The notes under the pieces: model-generated
What the model was told of the DNA's origin: nothing
Seen by the model: only the letters and a program-made list of their open reading frames with translations
Database searches by the model: none
Part shown: positions 56,740 through 64,000 of the stretch, in pieces
Position numbering within the stretch: the first letter of the stretch is position 1
How the letters are laid out: each line of letters starts with the position of its first letter
Made by a program: the position numbers and the translations under genes
Assembly: GCF_034344865.1 (NCBI RefSeq)
Contig: NZ_CP133774.1
Coordinates: 1,922,001 to 1,986,000 of the forward strand
Origin: Pseudomonas sp. 10S4
Lineage (GTDB): Bacteria > Pseudomonadota > Gammaproteobacteria > Pseudomonadales > Pseudomonadaceae
Direction of reading: 5' to 3'
Length of the DNA: 64,000 bases

Positions 56740-58737
56740 ATGCCTTTTATCTCGCGTTTCATCCTTCTGCTGGGAGTGCTGCTGGTCAGCGCCTGCGCCC
56801 AGCAAGCTCCGGCGTTCGCGCCGCCGTCCGAGCGTCCTGTTGCCGCCAACGAAACACCGTGGCCGAAAAACCATGTGCTGGGGATTGCCTACCACGACAT
56901 TGAAGACCGCGACCCCGATCAAGCGGTGGTGGCCGTGCGTACCGAACGCATGATTGAACAACTGGCGTGGCTGCGGGAGAACGACTACAAACCGGTCACC
57001 ATCGATCAGATCCTGGCGGCCCACAAGGGCGGTCCGGAGTTGCCGGCCAAGGCGATTCTGCTGAGCTTCGACGACGGCTATGCGAGCTTCTACACCCGCG
57101 TGCTGCCGGTGCTGCGTGCCTATAACTGGCATGCGTTGCTGGCCCCGGTCGGCGTATGGATCGATACACCGGCGAACCAGCAGGTGGATTTCGCCGGGCA
57201 AATGCGTCCGCGTTCGGACTTCCTGACTTGGGAGCAGGTGCGGGAAATCTCCAAGTCCGGGCTGGTGGAAATCGCCGCCCATACCGACGCCAGCCACAAG
57301 GGCATCCTCGCCAACCCTCAGGGCAACCTGCAACCCGCGGCAGCGACCCGGCGTTATGACGCCACCACCGGCCGCTACGAGACGGAAGAAGCCTTCCAGG
57401 CGCGCATGCGCACCGACGTCGTGACCATCTCGGAGAAAATCCGCAAGGCCGTCGGTTACAAGCCGCGAGTCTGGGTCTGGCCTTACGGCACGGCGGACGG
57501 CAGCACGTTGCAAATTATCAATGACCAGGGCTATCAAATGGCCCTGACCCTGGACGACGGCCTCGATGCCCTCGACGACCTGATGAGCAGCCCGCGCTTC
57601 CTGGTGGCTTCCGATCCGGACGGCGAGCACTTCGCCAACAGCATCGTCGCGGTGCAAGCCGATGCACCGATGCGCGTGGTGCATGTGGACCTGGATAACG
57701 TCTACGACCCGGACCCGGCCCAGCAGGAAATCAACCTCGGCAAACTGATCCAGCGCATGGCCGACATGGGCGCCAATACGGTGTTCCTGCAAGCTTTCGC
57801 CGATCCGCAAGGCGACGGCCTGGTGCACTCGCTGTACTTCCCTAACCGCCATCTGCCGGTGCGCGCCGATATTTTTGATCGCGTGGCCTGGCAGTTGCGC
57901 ACCCGGGCCCACGTCAAAGTCTTCGCCTGGATGCCGGTGCTCAGTTATGCCCTGGATTCGAACCTGCCGCGCGTGACGCGCTGGGACCCGAAAACCGGCA
58001 CCACCTCGGTCGACCCGGACCAGTACAAACGCCTGTCGCCCTTCGACCCGAACGTGCGGCGCATCATTGGTGAAATCTACGAAGACGTCGCTCGCCTGAC
58101 CTCGGTCGACGGCATCCTCTACCACGACGATGCGGTGCTCTCGGACTTCGAAGACGCCGGCCCCGAAGCGCTCAAGGTGTATGCCGCCAACGGCCTGCCG
58201 GGCTCGATTGCCGCGTTGCGGGACGATCCAGCGGCGCTGCAACGCTGGACGCGGTTCAAGAGCCGCTACCTGATCGACTTCACCAAAGAACTCACCGCCA
58301 AGGTTCGCGCCATTCGCGGCCCGCAGGTACTGACCGCGCGTAATATCTTTGCCGAGCCGATGCTCAATCCCCAGAGCGAAGCCTGGTTCGCGCAGAACCT
58401 CGACGACTTCCTCGGCACCTACGACTGGACGGCGCCGATGGCGATGCCACTCATGGAAAAACAAAGCCTGGCGCAATCCGGGCCATGGCTCGAAGCGTTG
58501 GTAGCCACGGTCAAGTCTCGCCCCGGCGCGCTGCAGCGCACGGTGTTCGAATTGCAGGCCAAGGACTGGACGAAGAAAACCGATTCCGACATCGATGGCG
58601 CGCAGCTGAGCGACTGGATGGGCCGCCTCAAGCGGCAGGGCGCCACCAGCTTCGGCTACTACCCGGATAACTTCCTCGAGAACCAGCCGGACGTGAAAAC
58701 CGTGCGACCTGCGCTCTCCAACAAGTGGAATCCATAA
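56740..58737 (+). CDS. pgaB: PNAG N-deacetylase lipoprotein
   Basis: This 665-residue lipoprotein has a lipobox Cys19 ([11 protein letters not shown]), a polysaccharide deacetylase domain with SFD111-D112 and H181-x4-H186 (metal and catalytic residues), and a C-terminal hydrolase-like domain. The start ATG 56740 was chosen; TTG 56734 would add two residues. In the periplasm it partially deacetylates PNAG, which is needed for export through PgaA. Confidence 0.93.
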   Translation: MPFISRFILLLGVLLVSACAQQAPAFAPPSERPVAANETPWPKNHVLGIAYHDIEDRDPDQAVVAVRTERMIEQLAWLRENDYKPVTIDQILAAHKGGPELPAKAILLSFDDGYASFYTRVLPVLRAYNWHALLAPVGVWIDTPANQQVDFAGQMRPRSDFLTWEQVREISKSGLVEIAAHTDASHKGILANPQGNLQPAAATRRYDATTGRYETEEAFQARMRTDVVTISEKIRKAVGYKPRVWVWPYGTADGSTLQIINDQGYQMALTLDDGLDALDDLMSSPRFLVASDPDGEHFANSIVAVQADAPMRVVHVDLDNVYDPDPAQQEINLGKLIQRMADMGANTVFLQAFADPQGDGLVHSLYFPNRHLPVRADIFDRVAWQLRTRAHVKVFAWMPVLSYALDSNLPRVTRWDPKTGTTSVDPDQYKRLSPFDPNVRRIIGEIYEDVARLTSVDGILYHDDAVLSDFEDAGPEALKVYAANGLPGSIAALRDDPAALQRWTRFKSRYLIDFTKELTAKVRAIRGPQVLTARNIFAEPMLNPQSEAWFAQNLDDFLGTYDWTAPMAMPLMEKQSLAQSGPWLEALVATVKSRPGALQRTVFELQAKDWTKKTDSDIDGAQLSDWMGRLKRQGATSFGYYPDNFLENQPDVKTVRPALSNKWNP

Positions 58738-58738
58738 C

Positions 58739-60094
58739 ATGCTGGATAGAATGCTGGCCCTGCTGGTTCTGGCGATCGTCCTCGGGATACCCCTTGGGCT
58801 GATCTTCCTGCTCACCGGGCAATTCCTGATGGACTTCGTGTTCTTCTATCCACTGTTCATGTCCGGCTTGTGGATCGCCGGCGGCCTGTATTTCTGGCTG
58901 CACTGGGAGCGGCACTGGCCGTGGAAGGACGACACCTTGCCGCCACCGCTGGCCGGTGAGCCGATGATTTCGATCCTGATCCCTTGCTACAACGAAGGTG
59001 AAAACGCCGCCGACACCATCCACGCGGCGCTGGCCCAGCATTATCCGAATATCGAAGTGATCGCGATCAACGACGGCTCCAAGGACAACACCGCCGCCGT
59101 ACTCGACGCACTGGCCGCGCAAGACCCACGATTGCGGGTGCTGCACCTGGCGGAAAACCAGGGCAAAGCCGTGGCCCTGCGCATGGGTGCCATCGCCGCA
59201 CGCAGTGAGTATCTGGTGTGCATCGATGGTGACGCGCTGCTGGCGCCGAATACCGCAGCCTACCTGGTGGCGCCGATGCTCGATAACGCGCGCCTCGGCG
59301 CGGTGACCGGCAACCCGCGAATCCGCACTCGTTCGACGCTGGTTGGTCGGGTTCAGGTCGGTGAGTTCTCGTCGATCATTGGCTTGATCAAGCGCACACA
59401 GCGGGTCTTCGGACGGATCTTTACTGTCTCCGGGGTGATCGTCGCCTTCCGTCGCACAGCCCTGAACCGGGTCGGCTACTGGAGCCCGGACATGATCACC
59501 GAAGACATCGACATCAGCTGGAAACTGCAACTGGACCACTGGAGCATCTTCTACGAGCCCCGTGCCCTGTGCTGGATCCTCATGCCGGAAACCCTCAACG
59601 GCCTGTGGAAGCAGCGTTTGCGCTGGGCCCAGGGCGGCGCCGAAGTGTTGTTCAAAAACATTCGTGGCATCTGGCAGTACCGCCATCGTTACCTGTGGCC
59701 GCTGCTGTTCGAATATTGCCTGTCCACCGGTTGGGCGTTCACCTTCCTGCTGTCGGTGATCTTCTGGGCAATGGGCAAATTTGTCGAAATGCCCGATCCC
59801 ATCGCTGTGCATCACTTATTACCGCCGGCCTTTACCGGGTTGCTGCTGGCGCTGGTCTGCCTGTTGCAGTTCGCGATCAGCATTCTGATTGACCGGCGCT
59901 ACGAGAAGGGCCTTTGGAAAACCATGTTCTGGGTCGTCTGGTATCCATTGGTGTTCTGGCTCATCAGCTTGCTCACCACCCTGGTCAGCTTTCCAAAAGT
60001 GCTGTTCGGCCAACATCAGAAACGCGCGCGTTGGGTCAGTCCGGACCGGGGCATCAAACCGCTGAATGACGATGAGGAAGAGGTCATCAAATGA
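58739..60094 (+). CDS. pgaC: PNAG synthase (GT2 glycosyltransferase)
   Basis: This 451-residue inner-membrane protein has two N-terminal helices, a GT2 catalytic domain with [16 protein letters not shown] (DxD), TEDIDISW and the processive motif QRLRW, then C-terminal helices. It polymerises GlcNAc from UDP-GlcNAc and pushes the chain across the membrane together with PgaD. ATG 58739 follows the pgaB stop by one base. Confidence 0.95.
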   Translation: MLDRMLALLVLAIVLGIPLGLIFLLTGQFLMDFVFFYPLFMSGLWIAGGLYFWLHWERHWPWKDDTLPPPLAGEPMISILIPCYNEGENAADTIHAALAQHYPNIEVIAINDGSKDNTAAVLDALAAQDPRLRVLHLAENQGKAVALRMGAIAARSEYLVCIDGDALLAPNTAAYLVAPMLDNARLGAVTGNPRIRTRSTLVGRVQVGEFSSIIGLIKRTQRVFGRIFTVSGVIVAFRRTALNRVGYWSPDMITEDIDISWKLQLDHWSIFYEPRALCWILMPETLNGLWKQRLRWAQGGAEVLFKNIRGIWQYRHRYLWPLLFEYCLSTGWAFTFLLSVIFWAMGKFVEMPDPIAVHHLLPPAFTGLLLALVCLLQFAISILIDRRYEKGLWKTMFWVVWYPLVFWLISLLTTLVSFPKVLFGQHQKRARWVSPDRGIKPLNDDEEEVIK

Positions 60095-60618
60095 AAATCA
60101 TCAGAACCCGGCAGCGTCCTTTTCTGATCGTGATCGACGCCTTTTTCACGATACTGGCCTGGATCGGTCTGCTGTATTTGGTGGTACGCGGTCTCTGGCC
60201 GCTGATCGACACGCATGACGGCCCGCGCATCGATGCGTCATTTTTCGACGCCCTCGGTACGCTGCAAATCTACTTGTGGGTGGCGTTGTTCAACGCAGTG
60301 GTCCTGATTTCCTGGGCGCGTTATCAGCACCGCAAAAGCAAAAGCTTCGCCCAGCGTCGGCTGCCGGCACCGGTTGTGGACGATCACGGCTTGAGCAAAA
60401 GCTTCAAGTTGACCGGTGATCGTCTGGAAAAACTGCGCACCCCGGGCTCGATGACCATTCACAACAATCAGGATGGCGACGTCAGCCATGTGATCAGCCA
60501 CTACGTTCCGATTAATCCGGCGCGGCAACCGCCGCCGCTGGCGCCGCTGGAGCATCCGCTGGTGATTCGTTTGCCGGCTGAGGATGACGACAATCGAGAG
60601 CCGCTTAGTCGTCACTAA
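60091..60618 (+). CDS. pgaD: PNAG synthesis accessory protein
   Basis: This 175-residue protein has two membrane helices ([26 protein letters not shown] and [19 protein letters not shown]) as in PgaD. Its ATG overlaps the pgaC stop (ATGA). PgaC and PgaD together form the c-di-GMP-responsive synthase in E. coli. The C-terminal 90 residues are longer than in E. coli PgaD, polar and probably flexible. Confidence 0.9.
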   Translation: MKIIRTRQRPFLIVIDAFFTILAWIGLLYLVVRGLWPLIDTHDGPRIDASFFDALGTLQIYLWVALFNAVVLISWARYQHRKSKSFAQRRLPAPVVDDHGLSKSFKLTGDRLEKLRTPGSMTIHNNQDGDVSHVISHYVPINPARQPPPLAPLEHPLVIRLPAEDDDNREPLSRH

Positions 60619-60650
60619 ACCTGCGCGCATCATTTTGACCTGCACTCAAC

Positions 60651-60766
60651 TGTGGCGAGGGAGCTTGCTCCCGCTGGAGGCCGAAGTACTCCCGATTCTG
60701 GCAGTCGTCGCGGTCGCCAATTTTGCGTCTGCTTCGCAGACGAGCGGGAGCAAGCTCCTCGCCACA
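60651..60766. repeat. REP doublet (inverted pair), variant core
   Basis: TGTGGCGAGGGAGCTTGCTC (60651 onward) and the inverted copy ending at 60766 flank about 65 bases. A small hairpin gcgtctgcttcgcagacg lies between them. It lies between convergent pgaD and the Rieske/FAD gene and may end both transcripts. Confidence 0.85.
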
Positions 60767-60791
60767 GAAGAGTGGGTGAGGAAAGTAGCGG

Positions 60792-62321
60792 TCAGCTCAC
60801 ATCCCGGACCAACCGCCACGCCTCGTCCACTGCCAGCGGCTGCTTCATCCGCTCGGCCAGCATCGCCATCGCCCGTTCTTCATCGCAAGCCACCGCCGCT
60901 ACCAGCACTCCATGTTTGGCGAACAGCCCGATAAAGGGCGGATGGTACGGATCGCCCTTGAACTCGACCTCATCCCAACTATCAGCATGCCCAAGGTAGT
61001 CGTAGTTTTTGCCGAAGTGCCAGGTCCAGAAAAACGGCACATCGAGATAGTGCTCATCGCCGCCCAACATGTTTGCAGCAGCGATCCGCGCCTGTTGCTG
61101 CGCCAGGCGCCAATGCTCGATCCGCTGAGGCTGGCCGTTGAGCGCAAAGGTCGCGATATCGCCGACGGCCCACAGCCCATCGGTCACGCGCATACCGCCG
61201 TCGACTTTCAGCGATTGGTCTTTTTCCTTCGGCAGATCGGCAAACACCGCAGTGGCCGGGGTGACGCCTATCCCGACCAACACCAGATCCGCCGGTAAAC
61301 GTTGGCCATTGTCGAGCAGCACCGCTTCGACCTTGTCGGTGCCCTCGATGGACGCGACTTCACCGTCGGTGTGAAAGACCACGCCGTGGGCAACGTGTCG
61401 CGCCCGGATCGCTTTGCCGACGGTTTCGCCGAACTGGGCGGCGAAGGGCACGGCGTGGCGCGCCAGCACGGTCACGTCCAAGCCGAATGCGCGCAGGGAC
61501 GAAGCCGACTCCAGGGCAATAAAACTGTCACCGATGATCACCGCCCGCTGACCGGGTTTGGCTGCGTCGAGAATCTGCAGCGCCTGATCTTTCGAGCGCA
61601 GTACAAAGACTTGCGGCAGATCTGCACCGGGAAGCTCCAAAGGCTTGGGTATGCCGCCGGTGGCGAGCAATGCGGCGTCAAAGCTCAGGGCTTGGCCATC
61701 GGCCAGGCGCAGGGTTTTGTTTGGCGCATCCAGGCTCGCCACTTCGCCCCGGATTCGTTCTATGCGTTGTTCGCGATAAAAGTCATCGTCGCGCAGGGGC
61801 GGGATTTCTTCAGGCGGCATCTCCCCGGCGATCACGAATTTGCTCAACACGGTGCGGTCGTAGCCGGCATCGGCCTCCCGATCAATCAGCAGCACCCGCC
61901 CTCCAAAACCTTTTTCGCGCAATGCCGCAGCCGCCGCTGTACCTGCGGCCCCGGCACCGACGATCACAAAGGTTCGCTCATCATCCGCCGGCGGGGTGTG
62001 TGCGTCTGAGAATGGCTGATCATCGACCCAGACCTCATCTTCACGCACTTCAAGTGGGTAGCGCTTGAGGCTGTCCAGGGCCGGCGGCTCACACAGCGCG
62101 CCATCCTCGATCCGAAAGGCTGCCTTGTGCCAGGGACAGATCAGCCGACCGTGGCACAGCGCCCCGTCGGCCAGCGGCGCCCCGGCGTGGGGGCATTCGC
62201 CCTGGAAGGCGCGCAATTGATTACCGACTCGCAGCAGAAGAATTTTGGTGTCCTTGATCCGGACTTCAAGCCCCCGGTTTTCTGGCACATCGACGAAACG
62301 GGCAACGCGGTGCAGTGCCAT
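60792..62321 (-). CDS. Rieske [2Fe-2S] plus FAD-dependent pyridine nucleotide reductase
   Basis: This 509-residue protein starts at ATG 62321 with GGAGAG upstream; the longer ORF to 63035 runs into the divergent gene. Residues 1-105 form a Rieske domain with C43-x-H45 and C62-x2-H65. An FAD-binding Rossmann (FVIVGAGAAGTAAAAAL, about 117), an NAD-binding Rossmann (AVIIGDSFIALESASSL, about 258) and a reductase C-terminal domain follow. It is an AIFL-like NAD(P)H:ferredoxin or flavin reductase. The electron acceptor is unknown. It is single on the minus strand. Confidence 0.9.
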   Translation of the reverse strand: MALHRVARFVDVPENRGLEVRIKDTKILLLRVGNQLRAFQGECPHAGAPLADGALCHGRLICPWHKAAFRIEDGALCEPPALDSLKRYPLEVREDEVWVDDQPFSDAHTPPADDERTFVIVGAGAAGTAAAAALREKGFGGRVLLIDREADAGYDRTVLSKFVIAGEMPPEEIPPLRDDDFYREQRIERIRGEVASLDAPNKTLRLADGQALSFDAALLATGGIPKPLELPGADLPQVFVLRSKDQALQILDAAKPGQRAVIIGDSFIALESASSLRAFGLDVTVLARHAVPFAAQFGETVGKAIRARHVAHGVVFHTDGEVASIEGTDKVEAVLLDNGQRLPADLVLVGIGVTPATAVFADLPKEKDQSLKVDGGMRVTDGLWAVGDIATFALNGQPQRIEHWRLAQQQARIAAANMLGGDEHYLDVPFFWTWHFGKNYDYLGHADSWDEVEFKGDPYHPPFIGLFAKHGVLVAAVACDEERAMAMLAERMKQPLAVDEAWRLVRDVS

Positions 62322-62462
62322 GAGCGCTCTCCAGGCAGGTGTTTCTCTATTGAGTTTGGCCCTTATCCCGAGGTTCAGCCCAATTGCCACTGCCAACGGG
62401 CGAACGGTACGGCTATAGTCTGCCAGCCGACGACGGCCTAACCCGCACAAGGTGCTCTGGTA

Positions 62463-63023
62463 ATGACCCGATTGACCTCTCTGAACCCTTGGCTGGCGGC
62501 CGTTGCAGTCGCCCTTTGCGTGCAACTGCCCGTGCAGGCCCAGGAACGTTTCACCCTCAACATCCCAGGCGTCACCGACGATCGACTGTTCACCTCGGCC
62601 GCTGCCAGCGACGCGTCTGGTTGTGGCGGTCACAACCAGTCCCCGGCCCTGAACTGGAACGCCGGCCCGGCAGGCACCCTCAGCTACGCCATCGTCATGC
62701 ATGATCCTGATGGCCAGAAAGGCCAGGGCGTCGATCACTGGGTGCATTACGGCATCAAGCCGACCACCCACCAGATTCCGGCCGGTATCGGCACAAAGTC
62801 CACTTTTGAGGGCGTCGGCGGCACCAACACCAAAGGCGTCACGACCTATGTCGGCCCTTGCCCGCCGACCGGCGACAGCGCGCACCACTACGTCATCCAG
62901 ATCTACGCACTGGACCTGGCGCCGGACGCCTTGCCTGCCGGCCTGACCCGCGTGCAATTGCTGGAAAAGATCAAAGATCACGTGCTGAAAAACAGCAGCG
63001 TGGTGCGGCGTTATCACCGCTGA
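62463..63023 (+). CDS. YbhB/YbcL-type PEBP (Raf kinase inhibitor-like) protein
   Basis: This 186-residue protein has a signal peptide (LAAVAVALCVQLPVQAQ) and the PEBP motifs NQSPALNWNAGPAGTLSYAIVMHDPDG and TKGVTTYVGPCPPTGDSAHHYVIQIYALD. It is periplasmic; the family's role in bacteria is unclear. ATG 62463 diverges from the Rieske gene, with about 140 bases between them for both promoters. Confidence 0.87.
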   Translation: MTRLTSLNPWLAAVAVALCVQLPVQAQERFTLNIPGVTDDRLFTSAAASDASGCGGHNQSPALNWNAGPAGTLSYAIVMHDPDGQKGQGVDHWVHYGIKPTTHQIPAGIGTKSTFEGVGGTNTKGVTTYVGPCPPTGDSAHHYVIQIYALDLAPDALPAGLTRVQLLEKIKDHVLKNSSVVRRYHR

Positions 63024-63112
63024 AGATTTTTTCACAGCGGTTTAACCCGAACCTGGCGGGCTGTCCGTCTCAGAGGATGAATGGATCAATTTCCTCCTGA
63101 GGTCAGCCCCCC

Positions 63113-64000
63113 ATGTCCCTCCCTCTGCACTTCCTCCGCCCGGCCGCCCATGGTTTCGCCATTGGGTTACTGCTGGCTGTTGCCGGTTGCGGCGTTTCTT
63201 CCAAGCCTGATTCGGCTGCAGTCGTGGCGCCACCGGCCCAAGGTGAGCTGAAAACTGACGCATTGGTGCCGCGTGAGGCGGTCATGGCGGATACCTCGAT
63301 GGCCAAGCGCAGTGCGCGTCCGGCCATATCGGCGATGTATGCGCCGATGCCCGAGTCTCCTGCGCCGGGTTATCGGGATGAGCAGCGCGAGCAATATCAG
63401 GTGCTGGCGGACAATCCGATCCACAGCGTGGCCGAAGCACCGGTTTCGACTTTCAGCGCCGACGTCGATACCGGCGCCTACGCCAACGTCCGGCGCTTGC
63501 TGAACCAGGGGCGTTTGCCGCCCGAAGGCGCCGTGCGGCTGGAGGAAATGGTCAATTACTTCCCCTACGATTACGCCTTGCCCACCGATGGCTCGCCATT
63601 TGGCGTGACCACCGAACTGACGCCGTCACCGTGGAACCCGCATACCCGCTTGCTGCGCATCGGCATCAAGGCTTCCGACCGTGCGGTAGCCGAACTGGCC
63701 CCGGCGAACCTGGTGTTTCTGGTGGACGTGTCCGGCTCGATGGACCGCCGTGAGGGTTTACCGCTGGTCAAAAGCACCCTGAAATTGCTGGTCGATCAAC
63801 TGCGCGAACAGGATCGGGTTTCGTTGGTGGTCTATGCCGGCGAAACACGTGTGGTGCTGGAGCCTACGTCCGGACGGGAAAAAGCGAAAATTCGTACAGC
63901 CATCGACCAATTAACTGCGGGTGGCTCAACCGCTGGAGCGTCGGGCATCGAGCTCGCCTATCAAATGGCGCAACAGGCCTTCATCCCCAAAGGCATCAAC
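63113..64000 (+). CDS. YfbK-like VWA-domain lipoprotein (5' part)
   Basis: The reading frame from ATG 63113 (GAGGT upstream) stays open to the window end, 296 codons. It has a lipoprotein signal (GFAIGLLLAVAGC), a Ser/Pro/Ala-rich region, the YfbK-type N-domain (NPIHSVAEAPVSTFSADVDTGAYANVRRLLNQG, VRLEEMVNYFPYDY) and the start of a von Willebrand A domain with the MIDAS motif DVSGSMD. Relatives are envelope proteins of unknown role. The C-terminal part lies outside the window. Confidence 0.88.
   Translation, partial: MSLPLHFLRPAAHGFAIGLLLAVAGCGVSSKPDSAAVVAPPAQGELKTDALVPREAVMADTSMAKRSARPAISAMYAPMPESPAPGYRDEQREQYQVLADNPIHSVAEAPVSTFSADVDTGAYANVRRLLNQGRLPPEGAVRLEEMVNYFPYDYALPTDGSPFGVTTELTPSPWNPHTRLLRIGIKASDRAVAELAPANLVFLVDVSGSMDRREGLPLVKSTLKLLVDQLREQDRVSLVVYAGETRVVLEPTSGREKAKIRTAIDQLTAGGSTAGASGIELAYQMAQQAFIPKGIN

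Noticed and set aside
55552..58815. 1,087-codon minus-strand ORF opposite pgaA/pgaB
   Set aside because: It is low-complexity, His/Gln/Arg/Val-rich shadow sequence; the plus-strand pga genes are clear.

Overview
The window looks like the chromosome of a Pseudomonas of the fluorescens group. The evidence is the high GC content, the LapA-type adhesin with its dedicated secretion genes, the PNAG (pga) operon, DUF6124 and DUF2789 family genes, and many REP palindromes of the GCGAGCAAGC / GCTTGCTCGC type that are typical of that group.

Layout. 1-8242: a LapA-like giant adhesin on the minus strand, whose 3' end lies outside the window, diverges from its type I secretion genes lapE-lapB-lapC. 8243-11233: an ANR/FNR box precedes a DosP-like PAS-PAS-GAF-GGDEF-EAL protein. 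11421-15105: a TauD-type dioxygenase with a complete sulfonate/taurine-type ABC importer. 15313-16233: a LysR regulator. 16451-20629: an EmrB/EmrA/outer-membrane-factor efflux operon. 20610-21299: a NYN-domain protein. 21800-42173: an unusual accessory locus (next paragraph). 42231-46187: DUF6124, slipin/NfeD, YbaK, DUF2789 and a HigBA toxin-antitoxin pair. 46400-51458: a MarR-FUSC-DUF1656-HlyD-OMF efflux operon. 51541-53991: a membrane protein and a YdgA-like protein. 54247-60618: pgaABCD. 60792-64000: a Rieske/FAD reductase, a PEBP protein and the start of a YfbK-like VWA lipoprotein.

The most interesting region is 21.8-42.2 kb. It holds two membrane-fusion proteins (one with a GAF-like N-terminus), a fusion of an M50 zinc metalloprotease with a HlyD-like arm, a GNAT, a DUF6916 plus tail-collar pair, a GT-C type glycosyltransferase, two sulfotransferases, an Asp/Asn beta-hydroxylase, a TolC-like lipoprotein, and a ~2,750-residue protein with an LEPR-x-LF motif, a DUF4347 domain, a glycine-rich region and 19 Ig-like repeats. 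No ABC ATPase is present in the locus. I read it as a candidate secretion and modification system for a giant surface protein in which the M50-HlyD fusion takes the place of the usual ABC exporter. That reading is inference.

Together, LapA and its exporter, a c-di-GMP enzyme under probable oxygen control, the second giant adhesin and the PNAG operon make this a biofilm-rich region.

A quality warning applies throughout. At least ten otherwise intact genes carry single-base indels between 7 and 49 kb, many in runs of five G or T. The pattern looks more like sequencing or assembly error than real decay. Coordinates below span the whole intended gene, and each indel is noted.
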